NCBI RefSeq assembly: GCF_024347655.1
Contig: NZ_AP025515.1
Span: 930,001 to 994,000 of the forward strand
DNA length: 64,000 bases
Direction: 5' to 3'
DNA from: Vibrio toranzoniae
Lineage (GTDB): Bacteria; Pseudomonadota; Gammaproteobacteria; Enterobacterales; Vibrionaceae
Positions 1-8,943 of the stretch are shown in pieces. The position numbers were made by a program, and so were the translations under genes. The notes under the pieces were generated by a model. The model was not told the DNA's origin and searched no databases. It saw only the letters and a list, made by a program, of their open reading frames with translations. Within the stretch, counting starts at the first letter, position 1, and each line of letters begins with the position of its first letter.

Positions 1-1
1 G

Positions 2-922
2 TTCAACCTGAACCTCAATCCAAATGGGTTTGCGGAAGGCAGCTATCAGTTAATTGGTAACGTGCGCTGGCCAACCACAGGCGAAGTGATTGCGAGCAGC
101 GATGTAGAAGGCAGTGTGATTCTTGAGCCAAACGGTGGTTACCCTGCGGAGTTAACCGACAAAGAAAAAGAGCTCATCTTAGGCGGCGAGATCACCATGT
201 GGCTAGAGAACAAAGACAGCCTCACGGTCGAAAACTACTTATGGCCACGTAGCTATGCAATAGCAGAGCGCTTCTGGTCTGATGCCGCATTGACCGACGA
301 GCGCAGCATGTATAAGCGTATGAAAGCGATGGATACATGGTCTGAAGTCTCGGTTGGCCTGCGTCACCATGCGGATGCTGATATGTTGTTAAAACGCATT
401 GCGAAAGGTCAAGATATTCACGACCTGCAAGTGCTTGCCAAGTACACCGAGCCAGCACAGTACTATGCGCGTAACTGGGAGAAGTGGAACTCTACTGAAC
501 CCAAGGGTACTTTATACAGCCAATACGAGCGCTTAAACCGCTTTGTTGATGCGCTGCCAGTCGAAAGCTACGCCGTGTATGAGATGCAAGATTTGGTCAA
601 CGACGTTGCGACGGGCAATCAACAAGCGCTTGAGCAACTTGCAGAGCATTATCAACAAGCAAAAGCGGCTGCACTCGCTGCTAAAACTGTCTTCGCTGGC
701 AATGTGTCCTCAGTAGAAACTGTGATTGTCGCAGAGAAAACGGCGGAAGTCGCAGACTTGGCGCTCACCTTGATTGCTAAAGCGCAAGCAGGTGAAAAAG
801 TTAGAGCAGCAGACGTGAATGCCTACCAAGCGATACTGTCTGATTCAGCGAAAATCTACGATGAATCGATCATCGCGATTGTTCGCCCCACAGAGCTACT
901 GTTAAAGGGGCTGGCTGAATAG
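2..922 (+). CDS. beta-N-acetylhexosaminidase, GH20 family, C-terminal part
   Basis: The reading frame is already open at base 2, so the start lies outside the window and only the last 306 codons are seen. The segment around GGEITMWLENKDS, followed by LWPRSYAIAERFWS, is the hallmark end of the GH20 (beta/alpha)8 barrel, where the Trp and Glu residues line the GlcNAc pocket. The family removes terminal GlcNAc from chitooligosaccharides or glycans. About 170 further residues form a helical, Ala-rich C-terminal region of the kind seen in many marine bacterial hexosaminidases. The catalytic Asp-Glu pair should be upstream of the window. Its role with the downstream pentose-sugar genes is unclear because a 349-bp gap separates them. 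Family call is confident; exact substrate is not. Confidence 0.88.
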   Translation, partial: FNLNLNPNGFAEGSYQLIGNVRWPTTGEVIASSDVEGSVILEPNGGYPAELTDKEKELILGGEITMWLENKDSLTVENYLWPRSYAIAERFWSDAALTDERSMYKRMKAMDTWSEVSVGLRHHADADMLLKRIAKGQDIHDLQVLAKYTEPAQYYARNWEKWNSTEPKGTLYSQYERLNRFVDALPVESYAVYEMQDLVNDVATGNQQALEQLAEHYQQAKAAALAAKTVFAGNVSSVETVIVAEKTAEVADLALTLIAKAQAGEKVRAADVNAYQAILSDSAKIYDESIIAIVRPTELLLKGLAE

Positions 923-1271
923 TTGAAGCCACTGAGTGAATAACCTGCTAGTCGACTAGCTAACCGCTAAATAGATAAGCAGATAAAAGCTGAATAGCGA
1001 ATAAGTCACACGACAATAAGAGATTCAAAACCGCCCTCTGTGGGGAATAGTGATTAATTTGTCTCAATATTTTGGAGTCGTTACCAGATATTAAACTGAG
1101 ACACGCCTTAAAGAGTAAAGAATATGAGCTTGTTTTATCCAACCTAGCATAAACAAATTAGCTGAAAGAATGAACAAAATGGCTGTCTATTCTTATATTT
1201 AAGGTAGGTTACATCCCCACAAATAATTTATGAGTAATATCTGGGCCTAATCTGAAAAAGGAATAGTCCCT
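923..1271. other. 349-bp gap: hairpins, probable promoter of the sugar operon
   Basis: No convincing gene. A perfect 14-bp palindrome GCTAGTCGACTAGC lies at 947-960, just after the hexosaminidase stop. An inverted repeat TGTCTCA (1060-1066) / TGAGACA (1097-1103) could be an operator for the downstream transporter operon. I do not recognise either as a known site. Confidence 0.4.
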
Positions 1272-2666
1272 ATGTATAAGTACAAATTACCTGTCCTTGA
1301 AAAAGTCGGATTTGGCGCCGGAGATATGGCTGTCAATGTGGTGATTTCATCGATGATGTTAATCATTACATTCTTCTATACGGATATTTTTGGTATCAAA
1401 CCCGAAGACTTAGCGATGTTATTCATTGTGGTCCGATTAATCGATGCGGTGACCGACCCGTTGATGGGCATGATTACCGATAAGTTTACCTCTCGCTGGG
1501 GTCGTTACCGTCAATACCTACTCTTTCTTGCGATTCCTTTTGGTGTCTCGGTCTACTTAGCTTTCAGCACACCAGACGGTGATTACAACACTAAGCTGGT
1601 TTACGCTTACGCGACATATATCTTGATCACTGTCATGTTTACGGCAGTGACCATTCCATACATCTCTTTGATCAGTGTGATGACCGACGATCCGAAAGAG
1701 CGCTTGTCTGCGAACGGTTACCGTTTGTTCTTCGCTAAGATCGCGGCTTTTCTTGTCACCATTATCGTTCCGCAGTTATCAACCGCTTGGGGCCAAGATA
1801 ACATCCAATTGGGTTACCAATATTCGATGGGTTTGATGGGATTGATGGGCACGTTGCTGTTCTTGTTTTGTTTCGCGACCACCAAAGAGCGTATTGAACA
1901 CGTGGTCGACAAAAAGTCATTCAAAGACCAAGTTAAATTGCTGATGAGAAACGACCAATGGTTAGTGCTGTGTGCGGTATGTGTGACAGGTACTATCGGC
2001 TACGTGATTCGTGGGTCAGTTGCCGCGTATTATGCCAAGTACTACCTCAGTGGTGACGCGGGTACTATCTCAGCCTTCCTTGCAACGGGTGTCGGTGCGG
2101 CGATTCTGGCGATGGTTGCGTCAACTTGGATCACTAAAAAGTACTGCAAAATTAAACTGTTCCGTTACAGCCAAGTATCGGTACTGTTATTAAGCTTGAT
2201 GCTCTACGTATTTGTTGGTCGTGAAGATTTGGCTTTGGCTTTCGTGTTGTATTTCTTAGTTTCTTTCGTCGTAGATTTGCATGCACCTGTATTCTGGTCT
2301 GCGATTGCCGAAGCCGTTGACTACGGCGCATACAAAACAGGTCAACGCGTTTCTGGCCTAGCGTTTGGCGGTATCTCCTTTAGCCAAAAGCTAGGTATGG
2401 GGATCGGCGGTGCGGTGGTCGGTTGGCTACTAACCTATTTCAATTACGTGCCAAACGAAGCGCAATCAGACTACGCCCTTACCGGTATCGCACTGATGTT
2501 GACGGTTATCCCAGGCTTTTTCCACTTCCTAATGGGCTCACTGATGTCTAAATACAAAGTGACTGATAAGTACTACCAATCGATGACGGCCGCCAACATC
2601 CAAGGCGGAAAGAAAAACCTAAGTGAAGTTCAACCTTCAAAACCTCAAACAAGTTTCGAAAATTAA
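1272..2666 (+). CDS. GPH-family sugar:cation symporter (MFS)
   Basis: Predicted inner-membrane protein of 464 residues with about 12 hydrophobic segments. The N-terminal pattern VGFGAGDMAVNVV, the FFYTDIFGI loop and RLIDAVTDPLMG are typical of glycoside-pentoside-hexuronide:cation symporters (the MelB/XylP/YicJ group), which bring in glycosides with Na+ or H+. The ATG follows AAAAAGGA by about 9 bases. The stop lies 9 bases before a GH43 glycosidase gene, so the two are surely co-transcribed. Inference: it imports the oligosaccharide that the GH43 enzyme cleaves in the cytoplasm, probably an arabino- or xylo-oligosaccharide. The sequence alone does not fix the substrate. Confidence 0.88.
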   Translation: MYKYKLPVLEKVGFGAGDMAVNVVISSMMLIITFFYTDIFGIKPEDLAMLFIVVRLIDAVTDPLMGMITDKFTSRWGRYRQYLLFLAIPFGVSVYLAFSTPDGDYNTKLVYAYATYILITVMFTAVTIPYISLISVMTDDPKERLSANGYRLFFAKIAAFLVTIIVPQLSTAWGQDNIQLGYQYSMGLMGLMGTLLFLFCFATTKERIEHVVDKKSFKDQVKLLMRNDQWLVLCAVCVTGTIGYVIRGSVAAYYAKYYLSGDAGTISAFLATGVGAAILAMVASTWITKKYCKIKLFRYSQVSVLLLSLMLYVFVGREDLALAFVLYFLVSFVVDLHAPVFWSAIAEAVDYGAYKTGQRVSGLAFGGISFSQKLGMGIGGAVVGWLLTYFNYVPNEAQSDYALTGIALMLTVIPGFFHFLMGSLMSKYKVTDKYYQSMTAANIQGGKKNLSEVQPSKPQTSFEN

Positions 2667-2675
2667 GGCGAGAGT

Positions 2676-3614
2676 ATGACTGAATTCGTAAATCCTATTA
2701 TAGAGCAGCGTGCTGATCCACACATCTTCAAACACTCGGACGGCTATTACTATTTTACCGCTTCGGTACCGGAATATGATCGCATAGAGATTCGTCGAGC
2801 AAAGAGTATCTCTGAACTCGACACCACCAGCGAACTCGTCAATGCATGGTACAAACCAGATACGGGCCCATACAGTGATTTAATCTGGGCACCAGAGCTT
2901 CACTTTATCGATAACGCTTGGTACGTCTACTTTGCCGCCGCGCCATCACGAGAAATCATCGATGGGTTGTTCCAGCACCGTATGTATGCGATTTCCAATT
3001 CGAATCCAAACCCGATCACATCAGAATGGACGTTCGAAGGGAAAGTCGATACTGGCATAGACACGTTCTGTCTGGATGCGACGTCTTTCAGTCACAACGG
3101 AGTTAACTACTATGTTTGGGCGCAAAAAGACAACAACATCGGCGGTAACTCCAATATTTATATATCGGAGTTAGAAACACCGACCAAGCTACGTACTGCT
3201 CCCCGATGTTTGACCCTTCCAGAGTTTGAGTGGGAAAAAATTGGTTTTTGGGTCAATGAAGGACCGTCGGTTATCCATCGTCACGGAAAGTTCTGGATGA
3301 CTTACTCCGCCAGCGCGACCGACGAAAATTACTGTATGGGGCTGCTGTACGCGGATGAAAACAGTGACTTGCTTGACCCAAAAAGCTGGGTGAAATCGAA
3401 GCAGCCAGTGTTTAAAACTAACTGGGAGAAAAAGATCTACGGGCCTGGCCACAACAGTTTTACGGTCGATGAACAAGGCCATGATCTGTTGGTGTATCAC
3501 GCACGCGATTACACCGAAATTGAAGGTGACCCGCTTTGGGACCCCAATCGCCACACACGCATTAAACGCCTCACTTGGAAAGACGGATTTCCTATCTTCG
3601 GTGAAGCGATTTAA
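2676..3614 (+). CDS. GH43 family glycosidase (arabinofuranosidase/arabinanase/xylosidase type)
   Basis: This 312-residue protein has no signal peptide, so it should act in the cytoplasm. Expected catalytic positions of the five-bladed GH43 propeller are visible: Asp14 in RADPHIF as general base, Asp134 in CLDATSF as pKa modulator and Glu195 in NEGPSVI as general acid. The conserved His269 is in GPGHN. The arrangement resembles single-domain exo-acting arabinofuranosidases more than large beta-xylosidases, which carry an extra C-terminal domain. RBS GGCGAGAG precedes the ATG. It lies between a GPH symporter and galM, supporting import, hydrolysis and mutarotation as one pathway. Pentose specificity is an inference. 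Confidence 0.85.
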   Translation: MTEFVNPIIEQRADPHIFKHSDGYYYFTASVPEYDRIEIRRAKSISELDTTSELVNAWYKPDTGPYSDLIWAPELHFIDNAWYVYFAAAPSREIIDGLFQHRMYAISNSNPNPITSEWTFEGKVDTGIDTFCLDATSFSHNGVNYYVWAQKDNNIGGNSNIYISELETPTKLRTAPRCLTLPEFEWEKIGFWVNEGPSVIHRHGKFWMTYSASATDENYCMGLLYADENSDLLDPKSWVKSKQPVFKTNWEKKIYGPGHNSFTVDEQGHDLLVYHARDYTEIEGDPLWDPNRHTRIKRLTWKDGFPIFGEAI

Positions 3615-3670
3615 TCCAGTTACCTCAGTACCTGCAACTTGCAGGTACTGTGTTTTTGCAAGGAGTATCT

Positions 3671-4759
3671 ATGCCTAACAGCATCATCCCGCCCAGCTCG
3701 ATCAAGGCTGCTATCGAGAGCGATCTTTTTACCGATGACAAGCCGGCCAAGGTTCATACTTTACGTAACCACCACGGCATGACGGCTACTTTCATGGATA
3801 TTGGTGCAACATGGTTGAGCTGCCAAGTTCCAACGCCTTTTGGTCAGCGTGAAGTGTTGCTCGGCATGACATCAATGCATGATTACCAGTCTCACTCGGC
3901 GTTTTTAGGTGCGACCATAGGCCGTTTTGCCAACCGTATTGCCAAAGGGCAATTCAACTTAAACGGACAGGTTTATTCCATTACCCGTAATGATAATGGC
4001 AATAGCTTACACGGTGGTATTGAGGGTTTTGATAAGCGCCGCTGGTTGGTGAAAGACCAAAGTGATTTACACATTACTTACTGTTTGATGTCTCCCGACG
4101 GTGACCAAGGGTTCCCGGGAAACCTTTCCGCTGAAGTCGCGTATACGTTGACGGAAAACAACCAGCTGTGTATCGAATATTCGGCTATTTGCGACAAAGA
4201 TTGCCCTATCAACCTAACTAACCACGCCTACTTTAATTTAGACGGTGCGGAATCTGGCAAAACCATTCTCGATCATGAATTACAACTGCGTGCCAACGAA
4301 TACCTGCCCACCGATGATAAACTCATTCCGACGGGTGAACTGAAAGCGGTGCAAGGGACCAATTTTGATTTTAGTACAGCTCAGAGAATCGGAGCCCGTT
4401 TACTACAAGATGAAGACCAAAAGTTGGCCAAAGGTTATGACCATGCTTTTACTTTGCCTGAAGAATTGACTGACGGTGTGGGTACTATCGCTCGCCTAAC
4501 CAGCTCCGATAAACAGGTGGTGATGTCTGTGTTTACCGACAAACCAGCGATTCAATTCTATAGCGGGAACTTCTTGTCAGGAACCCCATCTCGTACTGGG
4601 GAGTATCAAAACTATCAAGGGCTTGCGCTTGAGACTCAGTTCCTACCTGACTGTCCAAATCATCCAACATGGCCGGAAGCGAACAAACGTTTTATTACCA
4701 AAAAGTCATTCTATCAGCATCAAACCAGTTATCAGTTTATGACCCATCATAGTCAGTGA
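3671..4759 (+). CDS. galM: aldose 1-epimerase (galactose mutarotase family)
   Basis: Interconverts alpha and beta anomers of aldoses so that released sugars can enter catabolism. I chose the ATG at 3671 because AAGGAG ends 6 bases before it; an upstream in-frame ATG at 3650 lacks a ribosome site. The 362-residue protein carries the mutarotase signatures: GRFANRI near residue 85, NSLHGG near 111, NLTNHAYFNL with the proton-donor His185, and LALETQFLPDCPNHP with catalytic base Glu321. It follows the GH43 gene by 56 bases and probably ends the transporter-glycosidase operon. The true sugar may be arabinose, xylose or galactose. No regulator or kinase gene is adjacent. Confidence 0.92.
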   Translation: MPNSIIPPSSIKAAIESDLFTDDKPAKVHTLRNHHGMTATFMDIGATWLSCQVPTPFGQREVLLGMTSMHDYQSHSAFLGATIGRFANRIAKGQFNLNGQVYSITRNDNGNSLHGGIEGFDKRRWLVKDQSDLHITYCLMSPDGDQGFPGNLSAEVAYTLTENNQLCIEYSAICDKDCPINLTNHAYFNLDGAESGKTILDHELQLRANEYLPTDDKLIPTGELKAVQGTNFDFSTAQRIGARLLQDEDQKLAKGYDHAFTLPEELTDGVGTIARLTSSDKQVVMSVFTDKPAIQFYSGNFLSGTPSRTGEYQNYQGLALETQFLPDCPNHPTWPEANKRFITKKSFYQHQTSYQFMTHHSQ

Positions 4760-4770
4760 TCACAAACGAT

Positions 4771-4797
4771 TTGGGCTGGTAAGGGGTTCTAGCCCAA
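4771..4797 (+). terminator. hairpin after galM
   Basis: TTGGGCT (4771-4777) pairs perfectly with AGCCCAA (4791-4797) across a 13-base loop, just after the galM stop. There is no T-run after it, so it is a weak terminator or an mRNA 3-prime stabiliser. Confidence 0.4.
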
Positions 4798-4810
4798 CAT
4801 GGTGCTTACA

Positions 4811-4846
4811 TCACTTTCTCACTTTCTCACTTTCTCACTTTCTCAC
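4811..4846. repeat. octamer tandem repeat, TCACTTTC x 4.5
   Basis: Thirty-six bases form four perfect copies and a half copy of TCACTTTC in the gap between galM and the convergent sensor-kinase gene. Short arrays like this can change length by slippage. No promoter is evident nearby, so an effect on expression is not implied. Confidence 0.9.
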
Positions 4847-4982
4847 GATAAAGCTTCGGGCTTAACCCCACTTTATTCTTGAACCCGCGACGAAAGTAGA
4901 GTGGTTCAGAGTGAGCCTTTATTTTCAACTGCTTGTGTTCAGCTGCCTGTATTCAATGATTACTTTCAACGGAGCGTACCGG

Positions 4983-7049
4983 TTATTCCTGACTACTTAC
5001 ATTGTGCAGCGTTAGGATGAAAGTCATGCCTTGGTCTGGGTTGTTCTTCGCTATCAAGGTGCCCTGCATATCACGCACGTTGTTGGCGGTGATTGCCAGC
5101 CCGAGCCCCAAACCTTCGCCCATTTTTTTATTGGTATGGAAGGGTTCGAAAATAGTTTCGAGTTGGTCTTCTGAGACGCCGCAGCCATTGTCTTGAACCT
5201 TGATCACCACGCGTTGCTGTTCGGTGTGTGCACTGACAATAATGGTGGCAGGCGTTTGATGGTTGGTGGCGTCAACGGCGTTTCTGATCAGGTTGCCAAG
5301 CACTTGGCGAAGTCGTGCTTCTTCACCCATCACCATCGAAATATTGGACGCGATACGTACTCGCATATCAATGTTTTTTAACTCGGCTTGGTGAATTCTT
5401 AGGGTTTCTTGTAGCGCCTCTGTGAGAGAAACTGGGTAGGGGCTTTCCAGCCTTTTAAAGGCAAACGACTTCAACTGACTGGTCATGTTAGCCATTCGGT
5501 CGATGAGGCTCATGACTAAGTCCATGTTCGCTTTCAACAGTTTGGTCTCGCCTCTTTCCATCAGTAATTGATTGCTAGAAAGCAGAGTTTTTAGGCCGGT
5601 AAGCGGCTGATTAAGCTCATGAGTGATCGCACTCGACATGCGACCTAGCGCTGCGAGCTTGCTTGATTCAACCAGCTCTTGCTGTGCATCTTTTAGATCT
5701 TGTGTTCGCTCTTCTACCCGCAGTTTCAGCGTTTTATTGGCGTTTTGCACCGCAATTTCCGCTTTCTTGCGTTTACTTATATCGATCACCGTACACAGGT
5801 AATAAGTGGTGTCATGCCAAGGGAAAGCGCTAATAGAGAACAACACAGGAAAGTAGCTACCATCACTGCGTCTTGCCATGGTTTCGACACTGGTGATCTC
5901 GGCCAGTTCTTGGTGTTGTTCTAAATTCTTGAGCAGTTGGAGTGTGGTTGAATTTGGATTACCCGCTTCAAAAAGTTGCCACGCTTTGATGTTGCTTATC
6001 ATTGAGTCGGACAGGGAAAAGTATTTCTTTGCCATCAGGTTGATATCGTGGATATGGCCGTATTTATCGATCAATACTAACCCAACATGCGTCTTATTGA
6101 TCATCCTAGACAGTCGTTTCTCCGACTCTTCGATAAGCTTTTGGATTCGCAAATTGCTGAGCTTTTTCTGGCGTCTTTGATAGAGGATAACCAACAATAA
6201 CAGAACGAAAAGACAGCCCACAGCCACGCTCCAACTTATCCAGTTAGTGGTTTGGTTGAGGCTAGTTAATGGGGTCAAATAGGTTAATCGCCAATTTAGA
6301 TCGTCCAACTTGATCGATTGAATCAGGTAGTCCTTACCTTGTAGTTGCCACACTTGAATATGGGTTTGATCGTACAACTCGCGTTTTGTGGCTCTGGGCT
6401 GAGAATTGAAGGTGTCGTTGAACCAATCGGCACTCAATCGATTATCACTGGAGAGGAAGAACTGCTCTCGAGGGTTTTGAAACAGTATCGCTTCACCATC
6501 GGCAAACCATTGATCGATAAGAAGCGATAAGTCGATTTGTACCGCAACAATACCCACCACATCGGATGCTCGATAAACCGGTGCCGCAATGAAGTAATCG
6601 GGTGTCACGCCTTTATTTTTGGTGACCACTGAGATAGCGCCACCTTGCTGGTGGATCTTAGACACAATCGTATTGGCGTTCTTTTTACTCAGCTTGCTTC
6701 TTTCGACACTGGAAACCAACAACTCACCTTCAGCTGAAAGTAGGTACCAGCCCTTGGTGTTGGCCGCTTTGTCTAATTGAATTAGTTGTTTTTTAATGTG
6801 TTTTTGGAGGCGACTTTCACCATCAATAAAACGAACGCTGGTTTCATCGTTCGTGACCAGGTAAGGCAAATAGTAAAAACGTTTGAGTGTGCGTCTTGCT
6901 TCAGCAATGTACCCAAGAAAGCGTTGTTCTGCATAACGCTGAGCTTGCTCAAGCTTCCACTGGCTTATCCCATTTTTAGTGGCTAGCTGAACCAAACCAA
7001 TTAACAAACAGGCGAACACGAACAGCCAATATCGATTATTTTTAACCAT
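4983..7049 (-). CDS. DctB-like sensor histidine kinase with PAS domain
   Basis: Membrane kinase of 688 residues. Order: TM1 (about 8-25), a periplasmic region of about 240 residues resembling a double-Cache sensor (30-265), TM2 (272-290), a coiled linker, a PAS domain (about 308-425), then a coiled coil leading to HisKA with phospho-accepting His477 in SSAITHELNQPL. The HATPase domain shows N-box NLIRNAVDA, DNGCG and EGLGLGLAI. THELNQPL is typical of DctB and relatives, which sense C4-dicarboxylates. It is transcribed away from the DctD-like regulator at 7281, unlike the usual dctBD operon. Inference: it senses the substrate of the TRAP system at 8944-12330, which may be a dicarboxylate or hydroxy acid. 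Confidence 0.85.
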   Translation of the reverse strand: MVKNNRYWLFVFACLLIGLVQLATKNGISQWKLEQAQRYAEQRFLGYIAEARRTLKRFYYLPYLVTNDETSVRFIDGESRLQKHIKKQLIQLDKAANTKGWYLLSAEGELLVSSVERSKLSKKNANTIVSKIHQQGGAISVVTKNKGVTPDYFIAAPVYRASDVVGIVAVQIDLSLLIDQWFADGEAILFQNPREQFFLSSDNRLSADWFNDTFNSQPRATKRELYDQTHIQVWQLQGKDYLIQSIKLDDLNWRLTYLTPLTSLNQTTNWISWSVAVGCLFVLLLLVILYQRRQKKLSNLRIQKLIEESEKRLSRMINKTHVGLVLIDKYGHIHDINLMAKKYFSLSDSMISNIKAWQLFEAGNPNSTTLQLLKNLEQHQELAEITSVETMARRSDGSYFPVLFSISAFPWHDTTYYLCTVIDISKRKKAEIAVQNANKTLKLRVEERTQDLKDAQQELVESSKLAALGRMSSAITHELNQPLTGLKTLLSSNQLLMERGETKLLKANMDLVMSLIDRMANMTSQLKSFAFKRLESPYPVSLTEALQETLRIHQAELKNIDMRVRIASNISMVMGEEARLRQVLGNLIRNAVDATNHQTPATIIVSAHTEQQRVVIKVQDNGCGVSEDQLETIFEPFHTNKKMGEGLGLGLAITANNVRDMQGTLIAKNNPDQGMTFILTLHNVSSQE

Positions 7050-7280
7050 TCTTGATTAAATCCTTTTAAATTAGTTAGCTGTCTGTCTCTTTAAATGAGT
7101 GAGTGCGAAGCTTCACGGTTTTATGACTTGGAAGATGAAGTGTGGGACAAATTGAAGCTAACAAACATTACAAAACGGTTAAAGGAGTGTTATCCAAAGT
7201 GGGAGCTAGCTCCTTTTAGTCTGCGGTGTTTTTACATACCGTGGGCGACATTATTCTGATGTAAGCAGCGGAACCAAACT

Positions 7281-8621
7281 ATGCAGCGTATAGCTTTGAT
7301 TGAAGATGATGCGATAGTGCGTCAAGCAACCAGTCAGTGGTTACAATTAGCGGGCTTCGATGTCACCGCATTTGAGGTTGGGCAAGATGCGTTAAACGCG
7401 GTAGAGCAGGGTGATTTCCAAACCATCATTAGTGACGTGCGTTTGCCTGATATTGATGGCGTTGAGCTATTAGGGCGGTTCAAAAATCTTGTGCCAGACG
7501 TGCCTGTTATCTTGATTACAGGTCACGGTGATGTCGATATGGCGGTTAAGGCTTTACAGCAAGGTGCCTATGACTTCATCGAGAAGCCGTTTGATCCAGA
7601 ACGCCTCTCTCAAACGGTCTCTGAAGCGGTAGATAAATTTCAAAGTGGCCAAGACAGGATCAGTCGCCAAAGCTATTTAGATAACTTGAAGGGCATTGAA
7701 CAGGTTCTGATTGGTCGCAGTAAAGTGATGTGTGAATTGAGAGAGCAAATACACAAGGTTGCCTCGATTGATACCAATGTGATTATTTATGGTGAAACCG
7801 GCTGTGGTAAAGAGCTGGTCGCCTCTTGTTTGCATGAGTTTAGTCAGCGAAAACCTCATCCTTTTGTGCCACTAAACTGTGGTGCGATTCCAGAAAACCT
7901 ATTTGAAAGTGAGCTGTTTGGCCATGAAGCTGGTGCGTTTACTGGAGCCGCCAAACGACGTATTGGTAAGCTAGAGTTTGCCGACAAGGGGACGGTGTTT
8001 CTTGATGAAATAGAGAGTATGCCGCTATCTATGCAGGTCAAAGTACTGCGGACTTTGCAAGATAATGTCGTTGAGCGTGTTGGTGGTAATCAGCAACAAC
8101 ATGTTGACTTGCGTGTGGTATCTGCTTCGAAAAGTGATTTGCTCAATCACCCCGACTTTCGCCAAGATCTTTTCTACCGTTTGAATGTCGCGCAGCTGCA
8201 TTTACCGCCGCTCAGTGAGCGAGAAGACGATGCTCTTATTCTTTTCGAACATTTCACCCAGGAAGCCCATACTGAAACACGAATTGCTAGTGAGGCTGAT
8301 CGCTATGCTTTGTTGTCGTACTCGTGGCCAGGTAATGTGCGTGAGCTGCGCAATGTCGCGATTCGTTTTGCATTGGATGAAAGCCTGACAGTCGGTGATA
8401 TTTTGGCGTGTCGTCCTAACTCTGTTACGGAGTCCACCACTGCGGGTATCCCTTTGGCTGTCCAGGTTCAGAGTTTTGAGCGAAAAGTGATTCACGACGC
8501 GTTAGTGCGTTATCAAGGGCGTATCAACGATGTGATGCAAGATTTAGATTTACCACGTCGAACACTAAACCAAAAAATGGTCCGTTATGCATTGAACCGA
8601 AGTGACTATGTCGACTCTTAG
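7281..8621 (+). CDS. DctD-like sigma-54-dependent response regulator
   Basis: NtrC-family activator of 446 residues. The receiver has the acidic pair Asp9/Asp10, phosphoacceptor Asp52 in ISDVRLPD, Thr80 and Lys102 in IEKPF. The AAA+ domain shows GETGCGKE, GAFTGA (sigma-54 contact loop) and FLDEIE. The C-terminus has a Fis-like helix-turn-helix (INDVMQDLDLPRRTLNQKM). The receiver looks fully functional, unlike that of the activator at 35726. It diverges from the DctB-like kinase, with a 231-bp gap, and precedes the TRAP genes. A sigma-54 promoter at 8870-8885 is its probable target, activating TRAP transporter expression when the kinase senses substrate. Confidence 0.9.
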   Translation: MQRIALIEDDAIVRQATSQWLQLAGFDVTAFEVGQDALNAVEQGDFQTIISDVRLPDIDGVELLGRFKNLVPDVPVILITGHGDVDMAVKALQQGAYDFIEKPFDPERLSQTVSEAVDKFQSGQDRISRQSYLDNLKGIEQVLIGRSKVMCELREQIHKVASIDTNVIIYGETGCGKELVASCLHEFSQRKPHPFVPLNCGAIPENLFESELFGHEAGAFTGAAKRRIGKLEFADKGTVFLDEIESMPLSMQVKVLRTLQDNVVERVGGNQQQHVDLRVVSASKSDLLNHPDFRQDLFYRLNVAQLHLPPLSEREDDALILFEHFTQEAHTETRIASEADRYALLSYSWPGNVRELRNVAIRFALDESLTVGDILACRPNSVTESTTAGIPLAVQVQSFERKVIHDALVRYQGRINDVMQDLDLPRRTLNQKMVRYALNRSDYVDS

Positions 8622-8655
8622 TGAACCGTTTAACTGTCATTATTAATGATGACTG

Positions 8656-8675
8656 ATGAGCAAGAAATGGCTCAT
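8656..8675 (+). terminator. weak hairpin after the DctD-like gene
   Basis: ATGAGC (8656-8661) and GCTCAT (8670-8675) form a 6-bp stem with an 8-base loop, followed by the T-rich TTGTTTATTT. It could separate the regulator transcript from the inducible TRAP operon. Confidence 0.4.
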
Positions 8676-8797
8676 TGTTTATTTATCAAATTATTAACAT
8701 TGATCACGCAAATGTAACGCAGTGTGATGTAACCACCTTTATGAGGGTGTTAATTACGGCTTTGGATAAGCAAAAAACAGCTCATGTAATCGCTGTC

Positions 8798-8821
8798 AAA
8801 TAAGCAATATTTTGCCTATTT
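8798..8821. promoter_or_regulatory. inverted repeat, candidate enhancer (UAS) for the DctD-like activator
   Basis: AAATAAGCAA (8798-8807) and TTGCCTATTT (8812-8821) match as an inverted repeat at 9 of 10 positions. It lies about 50-70 bp before the -24 element of the sigma-54 promoter, within the range used by NtrC-family activators. The link to this activator is inferred. Confidence 0.5.
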
Positions 8822-8869
8822 CAAATGGTTTTTTCATTTAATTTAAACCATATCAATAACTTACCTTAT

Positions 8870-8885
8870 TGGCATTGTGCTTGCT
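8870..8885 (+). promoter_or_regulatory. sigma-54 promoter of the TRAP operon
   Basis: TGGCAT (8870-8875), five bases, TTGCT (8881-8885). GG at 8871-8872 and GC at 8883-8884 have the exact 12-base offset of the -24/-12 consensus TGGCAY-N5-TTGCW. Transcription would begin near 8896, about 48 bases before the ATG. A sigma-54 activator gene lies immediately upstream. Confidence 0.87.
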
Positions 8886-8943
8886 ATCTAGCTTTTGTTG
8901 TTAACAAAAATATAACGTGAATAACTCTACATGGAGAGTAACA

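Noticed and set aside
960..1142. 60-codon minus-strand frame in the first gap
   Set aside because: Starts with TTG, no usable ribosome site, low-complexity hydrophobic product and no neighbour on that strand.
8723..8737. CRP site TGTGATGTAACCACC before the TAXI gene
   Set aside because: Only one half-site is good; the other (CACCT) is not TCACA.
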